From NCBI GenBank assembly GCA_902594145.1, contig CACJLA010000005.1:1-55852 (forward strand): a DNA stretch of 55,852 nucleotides, read 5' to 3'. Numbering within the stretch: the first letter of the stretch is position 1; each line of letters starts with the position of its first letter. This DNA comes from an uncultured Alphaproteobacteria bacterium. Lineage in GTDB: Bacteria > Pseudomonadota > Alphaproteobacteria > HIMB59. This document shows, one piece after another, positions 18,821 through 27,627 of the stretch. Both the position numbers and the translations under genes were made by a program. The notes below the pieces were generated by a model. It was not told the DNA's origin and searched no databases. It saw only the letters and a list, made by a program, of their open reading frames with translations.

Positions 18821-19689
18821 TTAAGTGCCTCTTTAATAGTTTCGCCTAATTTTGCTGGTGACTTGGAGATATGAACTCCTGCCTCCTCTAAAGCACTAAA
18901 CTTTGACTCAGCAGTGCCTTTTCCTCCAGATATAATGGCGCCGGCATGACCCATTCTTTTTCCAGCAGGAGCGCTTGCACCAGCTATAAAAGATGCAACT
19001 GGTTTTTTAATTTCAGATTTTTTTATAAACTCTGCAGCCTCTTCTTCAGCAGTGCCACCAATTTCTCCTATCATAATAATACCCTCGGTTTCAGGATCTT
19101 TTAAAAAAAGATCAAGACAATCTATAAAGTTTGTTCCGTTAATTGGATCCCCACCAATACCAATACAAGTTGATTGTCCTAGACCTACCGCAGATGTTTG
19201 CGCTACTGCTTCATAAGTAAGAGTCCCAGATCTACTAACTATGCCTATTTTTCCTTTTTGATGTATATGGCCAGGCATGATTCCTATTTTACATTCATCT
19301 GGTGTAATTATTCCTGGACAGTTTGGACCAATTAAACGTGATTTTGATTTTTCTAATTTTCTTTTTACGTGCATCATATCAAGTACCGGGACACCCTCAG
19401 TTATACAAACAATTAACTCTATATCAGCATCAATAGCTTCAATAATTGCGCCTGCAGCAAAGGGAGGTGGAACATATATTACAGTTGCATTTGCTTCTGT
19501 ATTGTCTTTAGCTTCCTTGACACTGTTGAATACTGGAAGACCTAAGTGTTCTTGACCACCTTTCTTTGGGGTCACGCCACCGACCATCAGTGTTCCATAT
19601 TTAATTGCTTGTTCTGAGTGGAAAGTTCCTTGAGATCCTGTAAATCCTTGGCAAATAACTTTGGTATTTTTATCTATTAATACTGACAT
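18817..19689 (-). CDS. sucD: Succinyl-CoA synthetase alpha subunit
   Basis: TCA-cycle enzyme subunit carrying the CoA-binding fold and phosphohistidine. The 290-residue protein has [19 protein letters not shown] at the N-terminus, [32 protein letters not shown], and the active-site [16 protein letters not shown] with the phosphorylated His. It lies 10 bases downstream of sucC with a GGAGAG ribosome-binding site, and its stop overlaps the convergent PanE-family gene by 4 bases. Malate-CoA ligase subunits are homologous, but this sequence follows ordinary SucD closely. Confidence 0.95.
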   Translation of the reverse strand: MSVLIDKNTKVICQGFTGSQGTFHSEQAIKYGTLMVGGVTPKKGGQEHLGLPVFNSVKEAKDNTEANATVIYVPPPFAAGAIIEAIDADIELIVCITEGVPVLDMMHVKRKLEKSKSRLIGPNCPGIITPDECKIGIMPGHIHQKGKIGIVSRSGTLTYEAVAQTSAVGLGQSTCIGIGGDPINGTNFIDCLDLFLKDPETEGIIMIGEIGGTAEEEAAEFIKKSEIKKPVASFIAGASAPAGKRMGHAGAIISGGKGTAESKFSALEEAGVHISKSPAKLGETIKEALN

Positions 19690-19699
19690 GATCTCTCCT

Positions 19700-20887
19700 T
19701 TAATTTAAAGCCTTAACTGCTTTTTGGGCTGCATCATCTAAATTATCAGCAGATATTATTGAGAGCCCAGATTTATTTAAAATTTCTTTTCCTAGGTCAA
19801 CATTGGTTCCTTCTAATCTCACTACCAATGGAACATCTATAGACAGCTCTTTAGCGGCAGCTACAACACCTTCAGCAATGATGTCACATTTCATGATACC
19901 ACCAAAAATATTTACCAAAATTGCTTTAACATTTGGATCCTGCAAAATAATAGAGAATGCTTTAGCTACTCTTTCTTTTGTAGCTCCACCTCCAACATCT
20001 AAGAAATTTGCAGGACTACCACCATGTAATTTAATAATGTCCATTGTGCCCATTGCTAATCCTGCTCCATTAACCATGCAACCAATTTGACCATCTAATT
20101 TTACATAGTTAAGTTCGTGTTTTGATGCTTCTATTTCAGCTGGATCTTCTTCAGTTTCATCTCTCATAGACACAACATCTTTATGTTTATAAAGTGCATT
20201 ATCATCTATGGATACTTTTGCATCTAAAGCTAAAAAATTACCCTCGCCAGTTAAAACAAAGGGATTAACCTCAACTAGAGAAGCATCTGTTGATAAGAAG
20301 CTATTATATATTTTTTGAATTTGATCACAGAAGTCTGTTGATAGATTTTGATCTATTTCTAAGCCTTTAATTAATTTATCTAAACTATTTTGATCAATCA
20401 CACTATCCCCGGGTATATTAACTGTAATGATTTTTTCAGGTTCCTTCTCTGCTACTTCTTCAATTTCCATGCCACCTTCGGTAGAAGCTATTATTGAAAT
20501 TGAAGATGTAGCTCGATCTACAAGCATACTTAAGTAATATTCTTTTTTAACATCACAACCCTCCTCAATATAAAGGCGATTTACTTGTTTTCCGCTTGGA
20601 CCGGTTTGTTTTGTTACCAGAGTTTTACCAAACATTTTTTTAGCGTTGTCTTTTGCCTCATCCTTGGAAAAACAAACTCTAACTCCACCTTTTTCATCAC
20701 CACTATCTTTAAACTTACCAGCTCCTCTTCCACCAGCATGAATTTGAGATTTCACCACCATTACCGGTGTTTGGATAGAGTCTACAGCAGTATCTATTTC
20801 GTTATCATCCAATACGGGATATCCATTTAAAACTCTTACATTATTATTTTTTAATAAAATTTTAGCTTGGTATTCATGTAGATTCAT
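19700..20887 (-). CDS. sucC: Succinyl-CoA synthetase beta subunit (ADP/GDP-forming)
   Basis: ATP-grasp subunit that phosphorylates ADP/GDP at the expense of succinyl-CoA. The 395-residue protein starts [12 protein letters not shown]. It contains the [12 protein letters not shown] nucleotide loop with an insertion typical of alphaproteobacterial Suc[14 protein letters not shown], the metal-site VEVNPFVL, the [17 protein letters not shown] block, and [10 protein letters not shown]. It sits between a quinone oxidoreductase (4-base overlap) and sucD. It is not accompanied by sucAB or mdh, the more usual partners; its operon appears to start at the operator-bearing region near 21.9 kb. Confidence 0.96.
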   Translation of the reverse strand: MNLHEYQAKILLKNNNVRVLNGYPVLDDNEIDTAVDSIQTPVMVVKSQIHAGGRGAGKFKDSGDEKGGVRVCFSKDEAKDNAKKMFGKTLVTKQTGPSGKQVNRLYIEEGCDVKKEYYLSMLVDRATSSISIIASTEGGMEIEEVAEKEPEKIITVNIPGDSVIDQNSLDKLIKGLEIDQNLSTDFCDQIQKIYNSFLSTDASLVEVNPFVLTGEGNFLALDAKVSIDDNALYKHKDVVSMRDETEEDPAEIEASKHELNYVKLDGQIGCMVNGAGLAMGTMDIIKLHGGSPANFLDVGGGATKERVAKAFSIILQDPNVKAILVNIFGGIMKCDIIAEGVVAAAKELSIDVPLVVRLEGTNVDLGKEILNKSGLSIISADNLDDAAQKAVKALN

Positions 20888-21876
20888 GCCTGTTCTCCTT
20901 TTATGTCTAATACTATTTTTCCAATGTGATCGGAATTTTCCATGACTTCGTGTGCCTTATTTATTTCATGCATTTTAAAAGTTTCAAAAATTGTAGGTTT
21001 ATATTTACCATCCTCTATCAAAGGCCATATTTCTTTTTGTACCTGATCAACAATAATTCCTTTTTCTAAAGGAGATCTAGATCTTAATGTTGAACCAGAA
21101 ATTTTTAGTTGTTTGTTCATTATATGCAGTAGATTAGCTTCACCTTTAATTCCACCTAAGGCTGCGATGTATGTGAGTCTTCCTTTAAAATTTAAAATTT
21201 TTAAATTTTTCTTTAGATACTCTCCTCCTACCATGTCTAATATAACATCAACTTTTAATTTTTTCTCATTAAAATATTCTTCAAAATCTAAATCTTTATA
21301 ATTAATAGCATCTGTAGCCCCTAATTCTAAACAGCTCTTACACTTTTGATTTGTACCTGCAGTTACGTAAAGATTATTTGTAAAATTTTTAAGAATTGAA
21401 ATAGCTGTGGTACCAATACCACTACTTCCACCATGTATTAAGATGGTTTCATTATTTTGAAAGTTAGATAAATTGAAAATATTTTCATAAACAGTAAGCG
21501 TAGTTTCAGGTAAACCACCCGCCTCAAGAGAATTCAAATTGTTTGGTATAGGCATAACTTGTTTTTCATCAACATTCACAAATTCTGCATAACCACCTCC
21601 TGCTAGAATTGCACATACTTGGTCTCCTAAGCTAAACTTTTTTACTAACCTACCTAATTTTGAAACTTTACCAGAGCACTCGAGACCGATTATTTCACTT
21701 TCACCTTTTGGTGGAGAGTAGTGACCTTTTCTTTGAAGAATATCGGCTCTATTTATACCCGCATAATCAATTTCAATCTGTATTTGGCTATCAAGAGGAT
21801 CATTTATTACTTTTTCATCTATAAAGAGATCGCCCTCATTATTATTGATAAATTTCAAAATTATTTCCTCTGGCAT
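20884..21876 (-). CDS. Zinc-free NAD(P)H:quinone oxidoreductase (PIG3-like MDR family)
   Basis: Medium-chain dehydrogenase/reductase without the structural zinc cysteines. It has [23 protein letters not shown] and [12 protein letters not shown] (catalytic-domain hallmarks of quinone oxidoreductases), the nucleotide motif [15 protein letters not shown], and a C-terminal [15 protein letters not shown]. The ATG at 21876 is chosen; a TTG 18 bases upstream lies inside the palindromic operator. No Shine-Dalgarno is visible before the ATG, and a TATAAT within the operator would give a nearly leaderless message. It overlaps sucC by 4 bases, so the two are co-transcribed with sucD. Its physiological substrate is unknown. 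Confidence 0.88.
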   Translation of the reverse strand: MPEEIILKFINNNEGDLFIDEKVINDPLDSQIQIEIDYAGINRADILQRKGHYSPPKGESEIIGLECSGKVSKLGRLVKKFSLGDQVCAILAGGGYAEFVNVDEKQVMPIPNNLNSLEAGGLPETTLTVYENIFNLSNFQNNETILIHGGSSGIGTTAISILKNFTNNLYVTAGTNQKCKSCLELGATDAINYKDLDFEEYFNEKKLKVDVILDMVGGEYLKKNLKILNFKGRLTYIAALGGIKGEANLLHIMNKQLKISGSTLRSRSPLEKGIIVDQVQKEIWPLIEDGKYKPTIFETFKMHEINKAHEVMENSDHIGKIVLDIKGEQA

Positions 21877-21877
21877 T

Positions 21878-21894
21878 TTGTATACATTATACAA
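21878..21894. promoter_or_regulatory. Perfect 17-bp palindrome, predicted GntR/FCD operator 1
   Basis: TTGTATACATTATACAA is a perfect inverted repeat of 7-base arms around CAT. It fits the FadR-subfamily GntR pattern TNGT-N9-ACNA, and its core is identical to the site at 25901. It touches the start of the quinone oxidoreductase. Read on the minus strand it contains TATAAT, so binding there should block transcription of the oxidoreductase-sucC-sucD unit. Confidence 0.7.
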
Positions 21895-21928
21895 TTCTTA
21901 AAAACAATCTCTGTTATAAGGATAATTA

Positions 21929-21945
21929 AAAGATAATGTATACCA
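21929..21945. promoter_or_regulatory. Degenerate copy of the same operator motif (site 2)
   Basis: The right part TAATGTATACCA (21934-21945) repeats the operator half-site in the orientation of TGGTATAATGTATACCA; 13 of 17 positions match. The centre-to-centre distance to site 1 is 51 bases. It lies in the divergent region 21895-22049, which holds no gene. Promoter hexamers for tctC are not clear to me in this AT-rich stretch, but a strong Shine-Dalgarno AGGAGGA (22037-22043) precedes its ATG. Confidence 0.5.
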
Positions 21946-22049
21946 ACAAGATTCAGCAAAAATTTCAAATTATGGAACACATAAAATTATTATTTTTCAA
22001 TCCACTATAAATAGTCTATTCTACGTTCTAACCTATAGGAGGAAACAAT

Positions 22050-23027
22050 ATGTCAATAATTAAGAAATTAGCATTAGTAGTTGTTTCACTTTCACTTGTC
22101 GCTGTTAGCTCAGTGTCTTCTGCGAAGCCTTTTAGTCCGAAGAAGCCTGTTGAGCTTATTATACCAGCTGGTCAAGGTGGTGGAGCTGACGAAATCGCTA
22201 GATTAGTTCAAGGTGTTATCGAAAAGAACGATTACGCATCTAAGCCTGTGATTCCAATTAACAAATCTGGTGGATCAGGTGGTGAAGCTATGACTTATGT
22301 TAAGAAAAAAGCTGGTGATGAGCACACACTTATCATTACTCTTAACAACGTTCTTACTACACCCGTAAACCAACCAGAATTAGGCATTGATTTCTTTAAT
22401 GACTTTACACCTTTAGCAAGACTTATCACTGATACTTTCCTAGTATGGATTGCAACAGAAGGTAAGAACACTGCCGGTGTAGAAACATTTGATGATTTCA
22501 TTGATCTAGCAAAAGGTAACGGTCTTGTAATGGGTGGTACAGGAAGTATGTCTGAAGACGAATTACTTCTTGGTATGATGAGAGGTCAATTTGGATTTGA
22601 CGCTAAGTATGTTCCATACAGCGGCGGTGGTGCTGTTGCTAAGGGACTAGTTGGTGGTGAGTCTGACTTCACATTAAACAACCCTTCAGAGCAAATGGGT
22701 TTCTACCAATCAGGTGACTCAAAAGCATTAGTCATGATGACTCCTGAGAGAAATCCTGCATTCCCTGAAGTACCATCTTCATATGAATTAGGTTATCCTG
22801 ATCTTGAATATTACATGATGAGAGCATTTATGGCTCCAGCTGGTATTGATGCAGAAGTAGAGAAGTACTACACAGGTCTTCTTCACACTGTTTATCATGA
22901 TGACGAGTTCCAAACTTTCAACATTGACGACGGAAAGTTAATGAGTTGGTTAGAAGGTTTTGGTCTTAAAGACTTCTTAGCAATTGAATATGAGAAGCAC
23001 GGCGAGATCATTAAGAACTTTAACTAA
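22050..23027 (+). CDS. tctC: TctC/Bug-type periplasmic solute-binding protein of a tripartite tricarboxylate transporter
   Basis: Periplasmic receptor, 325 residues, with a clear Sec signal peptide (KKLALVVVSLSLVAVSSVSSA, cleaved near residue 25). The mature protein begins KPFSPKKPVELIIPAGQGGGAD, the TctC/Bug fold signature, and has a GGSGGEAMTYV ligand loop and YVPYSGGGAVAKGLVGGE. Codon use is richer in C-ending codons (AAC, GAC, TTC) than its neighbours, and the Shine-Dalgarno is strong, both pointing to high expression. The ligand is probably a small carboxylate, in view of the downstream CoA-transferase and lyase, but cannot be read from sequence. Confidence 0.93.
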   Translation: MSIIKKLALVVVSLSLVAVSSVSSAKPFSPKKPVELIIPAGQGGGADEIARLVQGVIEKNDYASKPVIPINKSGGSGGEAMTYVKKKAGDEHTLIITLNNVLTTPVNQPELGIDFFNDFTPLARLITDTFLVWIATEGKNTAGVETFDDFIDLAKGNGLVMGGTGSMSEDELLLGMMRGQFGFDAKYVPYSGGGAVAKGLVGGESDFTLNNPSEQMGFYQSGDSKALVMMTPERNPAFPEVPSSYELGYPDLEYYMMRAFMAPAGIDAEVEKYYTGLLHTVYHDDEFQTFNIDDGKLMSWLEGFGLKDFLAIEYEKHGEIIKNFN

Positions 23028-23046
23028 TATTTAAGTTACGAGTGAT

Positions 23047-23661
23047 ATGAGCATAACAAATAAAATAACCGTCAAAAGAGCAGAAATTGCAGTTGCTGTT
23101 ATTTTAGCGTTATGCTCAATCGCTCTAATGATTAAAAGTGCAGAGAATAGGATTACATGGAATGCAGAAGAAAACATGGGCGCTGGATTTCTTCCCTTTT
23201 ATCTATCTCTTGGCATGCTCATATGTACTATTCTTACCATAATAAAATTTGTTTTAAAAAGATCACCACAATCTAAAGATGACAATCCTTTTATTGATGC
23301 TGTGGCTTTTAAATTTATTGCTGTGACTATTATCTCATTAGTTGTCTTAGTTTTAGCTATTGGTTATCTTGGAATTTACTTTTCACTTATTTTCTTTTTG
23401 GCATTTTACCTGAGATATTTTAGTGAAAAAAGTATCGCATTTATAACCATATTCGCAATTACAACACCTATATTAACTTTTTTATTTTTTGAGTGGATGT
23501 TGAAAATACCTTTACCTCAAGGAATATCTGAGCCCTTATTTTATCCAGTATACGACTTTATGTATGGTGGATTTTCATTTGCTGTGAAAATGATTTTTAT
23601 TATTTTAACAGTTGTTTTACCAACTGCTTTAGTTTTTTTGACAACTAGATTTATTAAATAA
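23047..23661 (+). CDS. tctB: TctB-type small membrane subunit of the tripartite tricarboxylate transporter
   Basis: A 204-residue inner-membrane protein with about four or five hydrophobic segments (near residues 14-27, 50-68, 89-117 and 131-150, and a C-terminal helix). It also has the conserved MGAGFLPFYLSLGMLI region after the first segment, which is typical of TctB. It lies 19 bases after tctC and 26 bases before tctA, in the standard C-B-A order. Confidence 0.9.
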   Translation: MSITNKITVKRAEIAVAVILALCSIALMIKSAENRITWNAEENMGAGFLPFYLSLGMLICTILTIIKFVLKRSPQSKDDNPFIDAVAFKFIAVTIISLVVLVLAIGYLGIYFSLIFFLAFYLRYFSEKSIAFITIFAITTPILTFLFFEWMLKIPLPQGISEPLFYPVYDFMYGGFSFAVKMIFIILTVVLPTALVFLTTRFIK

Positions 23662-23687
23662 TTTTTGAAAGAGATTAATTAGAATAT

Positions 23688-25211
23688 ATGGAAACTGTTG
23701 GATTTCTACTAGACGGAATTTTTACATCGCTTCAATGGTTTAATTTAGTACTACTAATATTTGGATGCTTAATAGGCCTGTTTGTTGGAGCAATGCCAGG
23801 TCTTGGTTCAGTTAATGGTGTTGCAATCCTAATTCCTATTACATTCATTATACCACCCACTGCAGCAATAATTTTTCTTGCTGCTGTATATTATGGTGCA
23901 ATGTATGGAGGTGCCATTAGCTCTGTTATGCTTGGTATTCCCGGAGCCTCTACTGCAGTCGCAACAGTATTTGATGGAAGACCTCTTGCGGTCAAAGGAG
24001 AAGCTATGACTGCATTAACTGCAGCTGCAGTTGGTTCATTTGTTGGTGGCACTGTTTCTGTTATTCTATTTACTTTATTTGCCCCACCTCTTGCTGAGGT
24101 TGCTCTAAGGTTTAATGCCCCAGAAACATTTGCATTAATGGTTATGGCATTTGCAACTTTTGTGGGTTTAGGTGGAGACGATGTTCCAAAAACTATTTTT
24201 TCTATTTTAATCGGACTAGCGTTATCAACTATTGGTTTGGATTTAATCACTGGAAAACCAAGATTAATATTCTTTAATATACCTGGTTTCCTTCATGGAA
24301 TTAATTTCCTAGTTCTAGCCATAGGTATATATGGAATAGGTGAAATGCTTTGGACTCTTGAGGAAACAAAAGGCAAAGTTCAAATGTCAAAATTATCTGT
24401 CAACATGAAAGAGGTTGGAAGAGCGTTTGGCGCACTTAAGAAAACTATCATGGCAATGAACATAGGCTCTTTCCTAGGCTTCTTTGTTGGAATTTTACCT
24501 GCAGCAGGTGCAACACCTGCTTCACTCATGTCATATGGTATAACAAAACAATTATCAAAAAACTCCAAAGAATTTGGAGAGGGTGTTCCAGCAGGTGTTG
24601 TAGCACCAGAGTGTGCAAACAATTCAGCAAGTACAGGAAGTATGCTACCTATGTTAACACTTGGGATACCTGGATCTCCTACGACAGCTATTTTACTGGG
24701 AGGTATGATCCTTTGGGGACTTACACCAGGTCCGCTTTTGTTTACACAAGAGCCTGAATTTGTATGGGGTTTGATCGGAAGTCTTTACATAGCAAATTTC
24801 TTTACTCTTGTTCTAAATATTGCACTAATACCTGCCTTTTTAATGGTCTTAAGAATACCTTTTGCCATCTTAGCACCAGTTATTTTTGTTCTTTGCGTAA
24901 CAGGAGGTTATGCACCCACCCAAAGTTTGCACGATGTGTGGTTGATGTTACTATTCGGAATTGCAGGATATATCTTAAGAAAATTAGATTATCCAGTCGC
25001 ACCTGCAGTTTTGTCAATTGTTCTTGGTCCTTTGGCTGAAAAAGCTTTAAGACAATCTTTGATTTTATCTGATGGTAGTATGGGGATATTTTTTGATATT
25101 TCAGAAAAACCTATTGCGGCTGTGATTATGTATATTGCAATAGTCCTTTTAATAATGCCTGCGTTTGGTCCTCTTTATAGAAGATTTTATAAAAAAAAAC
25201 AAACAGCATAA
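23688..25211 (+). CDS. tctA: TctA-type large membrane subunit of the tripartite tricarboxylate transporter
   Basis: A 507-residue permease with about ten to twelve hydrophobic segments. The two conserved glycine-rich motifs are present: GLFVGAMPGLGSVNGVAILIP near the N-terminus, and FFVGILPAAGATPASLMSYG in the second half, along with ECANNSASTGSMLPMLTLGIPGS. It uses the ion gradient to import the ligand delivered by TctC. The GntR start codon follows its stop with no gap, tying regulator and transporter together. Confidence 0.96.
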   Translation: METVGFLLDGIFTSLQWFNLVLLIFGCLIGLFVGAMPGLGSVNGVAILIPITFIIPPTAAIIFLAAVYYGAMYGGAISSVMLGIPGASTAVATVFDGRPLAVKGEAMTALTAAAVGSFVGGTVSVILFTLFAPPLAEVALRFNAPETFALMVMAFATFVGLGGDDVPKTIFSILIGLALSTIGLDLITGKPRLIFFNIPGFLHGINFLVLAIGIYGIGEMLWTLEETKGKVQMSKLSVNMKEVGRAFGALKKTIMAMNIGSFLGFFVGILPAAGATPASLMSYGITKQLSKNSKEFGEGVPAGVVAPECANNSASTGSMLPMLTLGIPGSPTTAILLGGMILWGLTPGPLLFTQEPEFVWGLIGSLYIANFFTLVLNIALIPAFLMVLRIPFAILAPVIFVLCVTGGYAPTQSLHDVWLMLLFGIAGYILRKLDYPVAPAVLSIVLGPLAEKALRQSLILSDGSMGIFFDISEKPIAAVIMYIAIVLLIMPAFGPLYRRFYKKKQTA

Positions 25212-25871
25212 ATGATTCAAAAGATAGGAGCTGTAAACCTTAAAGGTAAAGTATATGAGTCTTTGAAAAAATATATTTTATCTTTGAATATATATTTAAA
25301 AGAAAGTGATTTCCATTTAGATGAAAGACAGTTGTCTGAAAAGTTAGGTGTAAGTCGAACACCCATTAGAGAGGCTGTTGCCAAATTAGAACAAGAGGGC
25401 ATTGTAAAAACTGTTCCTAGAAGAGGTGTGTTTGTGCATAGAAAATCAAAAAATGATTTGATTGATATCGTAACTGTTTGGGCAGGATTAGAGGGTTATG
25501 CAGCACATTTAATTATTCAAAATTCAAAAAAAGAAGAAATCGAAAGCTTAAACAAATTTTGTCATTATTCTAAAGAAAATGTTTTATCTGAGCTAGATAA
25601 CTACTCAAATGATAATATAAAATTTCACAATCAGATTATGAAACTAACTAAAGTTAAATTAATGGGAGAAATTTTGGAATCTCAATTAATCCATCTACAA
25701 TACCTAAGAAAAAAGTTTATAATCGAGTCAAATAGGGCTGTCAAATCAATTGACGAACACAATGATATTGTTAGATCTCTTGTCGCAGGACAGGCATCAA
25801 AAGCAGAAAAACTTCTTAAAAATCACGCACTTACATTAGTGGATAAGATTCGAGAAAGCATTAATTCATAA
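25212..25871 (+). CDS. GntR-family regulator with FCD ligand-binding domain
   Basis: A 219-residue regulator. The N-terminal winged helix (about residues 12-77) contains LSEKLGVSRTPIREAVAKLEQEG and PRRGVFV, the GntR signature. The C-terminal all-helical FCD domain has Asp/His positions for metal and carboxylate binding (NDNIKFHNQIM, DEHNDIVRSL, LKNHALTL). FCD regulators usually sense small organic acids and bind TNGT...ACNA palindromes, exactly the pattern found at 21878 and 25901. It is translated directly after tctA. Predicted to control transporter, lyase/CoA-transferase genes and the divergent oxidoreductase-suc operon. Confidence 0.93.
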   Translation: MIQKIGAVNLKGKVYESLKKYILSLNIYLKESDFHLDERQLSEKLGVSRTPIREAVAKLEQEGIVKTVPRRGVFVHRKSKNDLIDIVTVWAGLEGYAAHLIIQNSKKEEIESLNKFCHYSKENVLSELDNYSNDNIKFHNQIMKLTKVKLMGEILESQLIHLQYLRKKFIIESNRAVKSIDEHNDIVRSLVAGQASKAEKLLKNHALTLVDKIRESINS

Positions 25872-25900
25872 GGCAAAATTCTTTGCAACACCCAATAATC

Positions 25901-25917
25901 TGGTATACATTATACCA
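25901..25917. promoter_or_regulatory. Perfect 17-bp palindrome, predicted GntR/FCD operator 3
   Basis: TGGTATACATTATACCA is a perfect inverted repeat of 7-base arms around CAT, identical to site 1 except for the second and sixteenth positions (both arms changed together, preserving symmetry). It lies in the 63-base gap between the regulator gene and the ThDP lyase, whose Shine-Dalgarno (AGAGAGG, 25922-25928) follows. This suggests a separately regulated promoter for the lyase-frc-formyltransferase genes. Confidence 0.7.
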
Positions 25918-25934
25918 CCAGAGAGAGGTTAATT

Positions 25935-27611
25935 ATGTCTACAGGATCAAACGAACAAATGATAACTGGCGGAGAGCTGGTTGCTAAAGCCCTTAAAGCG
26001 GAGGGAGTTGAAGTAATTTATACTTTATGTGGAGGACACATTATTGACATTTATAATGGATGTTTAAACGAAGGAATTAAAATCATTGACGTCCGTCACG
26101 AAGAAGTTGCCTCTCATGCCGCTGACGGATATGCACGAATGACTGGTAAACCAGGTTGTGCTGTTGTAACTGCTGGTCCAGGCACTACTCATGCATTAAC
26201 AGGGGTTGCAAACGCTTTTAGAGCTGAAATTCCAATGCTTTTAATTGGTGGTCAGAGCTCTCTTACTCAACATAAAATGGGATCTTTGCAAGATTTGCCT
26301 CACGTAGACATGATGCAACCAATTACAAAATTCGCTGCTACAGTAATGTCGACTGAGAGATGCGCAGACATGGTCTCAATGGCTTTCAGAGAAACTAGAA
26401 ATGGATCTTTTGGCCCATCTTTCTTAGAAATTCCAAGAGACATCCTTGACTCATCTATTCCAATGAGTAAAGCTGTTTTACCACAAGCAGGCAAATATAG
26501 TGCTTCATCAAAAACATTAGCAGACCCAAAAGATGTTCAAAAAGCTGCTGATATAATTTCAAAAGCAGAGAGACCCTGTGTACTTTTAGGTCAACAAGTT
26601 TGGACTTGTCAGTCAACTGAAGAAGCAATTGAATTTGTTAAAAATATGAACATACCAGCTTATTTAAATGGTGCTGCCAGAGGTTCTATGAAACCAGGAG
26701 ACCCACATCACTTTCATAGAACAAGAAGAAATGCCTTTACTAAATCAGATTGTATTATAATTGTTGGAACACCATTCGATTTCAGAATGGGTTATGGAAA
26801 AAGATTAAACCCAAATGCAACAGTAATTCAAATTGATATGGATTATAGAACTGTAGGAAAAAATAGAGATATCTCTCTAGGCTTAGTCGGTCATATTGGA
26901 ACAACTCTAAAAGCTATTTCAGATGCAGGAACAAAGAAAGATAGATCAGATTGGTTTGGTGAACTTCGATCAGGTGAAGAGGCCGCATTAGAAAAGCTGA
27001 TGCCTACTTTTACAACTGATAAATCTCCAATCAGCCCTTATAGAGTGGCATGGGAACTTAATCAGTTTTTGAATGATGACACAATATATATTGGTGATGG
27101 CGGGGATGTAGTTACTATCAGCGCTCAGGCTGTACAACCAAGAATGCCAGGTGCTTGGATGGACCCTGGACCTCTTGGAACATTAGGAGTTGGAGTGCCT
27201 TACGCTCTTGCTGCTAAATTAGCCGCTCCAGAAAAAGAAATTCTTTTGTACTGTGGCGATGGTGCATTTTCTATGACTGGTATGGATTTTGAGGCATTTG
27301 TTCGTCACAAAGCTCCTGTTTTAACTGTTATAGGAAATAACTCTGCTCAAAATCAGATTAGATTTGGACAAATTATGAAGTACGGAGAAGATAAAGGTAA
27401 TGTTGGAAATATCCTTGGCGATGTTAACTTTGATGAATTTGCAAAAATCTTTGGTGGTCATGGCGAAGCTGTCAGAGAAGCAAAAGAAATTCAACCAGCC
27501 CTTAAACGAGCAAGAGAAGCTGTAAAGTCAGGTATCCCTGCTATTGTTAATATTTGGGTTGATAAAGAAGAATTTGCACCTGGTACTAAAAACCAGACTA
27601 TGTACAAATAA
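25935..27611 (+). CDS. ThDP-dependent 2-hydroxyacyl-CoA lyase / oxalyl-CoA decarboxylase-like enzyme
   Basis: A 558-residue enzyme of the acetolactate-synthase superfamily. The catalytic ThDP-activating Glu is in RHEEVASHAADGYARMTG (Glu56), and the ThDP/Mg motif runs from GDG (441-443) to NN (468-469). The segment GAWMDPGPLGTLGVG and the terminal PGTKNQTMYK resemble, from memory, bacterial 2-hydroxyacyl-CoA lyases more than classical oxalyl-CoA decarboxylase or acetolactate synthase. Either activity would release formyl-CoA, which agrees with the adjacent formyl-CoA transferase gene. It is often auto-annotated as acetolactate synthase; no regulatory subunit is nearby. Substrate is undetermined. 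Confidence 0.85.
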   Translation: MSTGSNEQMITGGELVAKALKAEGVEVIYTLCGGHIIDIYNGCLNEGIKIIDVRHEEVASHAADGYARMTGKPGCAVVTAGPGTTHALTGVANAFRAEIPMLLIGGQSSLTQHKMGSLQDLPHVDMMQPITKFAATVMSTERCADMVSMAFRETRNGSFGPSFLEIPRDILDSSIPMSKAVLPQAGKYSASSKTLADPKDVQKAADIISKAERPCVLLGQQVWTCQSTEEAIEFVKNMNIPAYLNGAARGSMKPGDPHHFHRTRRNAFTKSDCIIIVGTPFDFRMGYGKRLNPNATVIQIDMDYRTVGKNRDISLGLVGHIGTTLKAISDAGTKKDRSDWFGELRSGEEAALEKLMPTFTTDKSPISPYRVAWELNQFLNDDTIYIGDGGDVVTISAQAVQPRMPGAWMDPGPLGTLGVGVPYALAAKLAAPEKEILLYCGDGAFSMTGMDFEAFVRHKAPVLTVIGNNSAQNQIRFGQIMKYGEDKGNVGNILGDVNFDEFAKIFGGHGEAVREAKEIQPALKRAREAVKSGIPAIVNIWVDKEEFAPGTKNQTMYK

Positions 27612-27627
27612 ATCTTAGGAGGAAATC

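Noticed and set aside
18817..20887. Malate-CoA ligase (mtkAB) of the serine cycle instead of sucCD
   Set aside because: A glyoxylate aminotransferase is adjacent, which is suggestive, but both subunits follow ordinary alphaproteobacterial SucC/SucD motif by motif, and no malyl-CoA lyase, hydroxypyruvate reductase or PEP carboxylase is near.
21877..21894. TTG at 21894 as start of the quinone oxidoreductase
   Set aside because: It would place six non-family residues inside a perfect operator palindrome; the ATG at 21876 starts where the family begins.
25935..27611. Acetolactate synthase large subunit
   Set aside because: Superfamily matches, but no small regulatory subunit or ilvC is adjacent, and the Frc neighbour plus the C-terminal motif favour an acyl-CoA lyase/decarboxylase.
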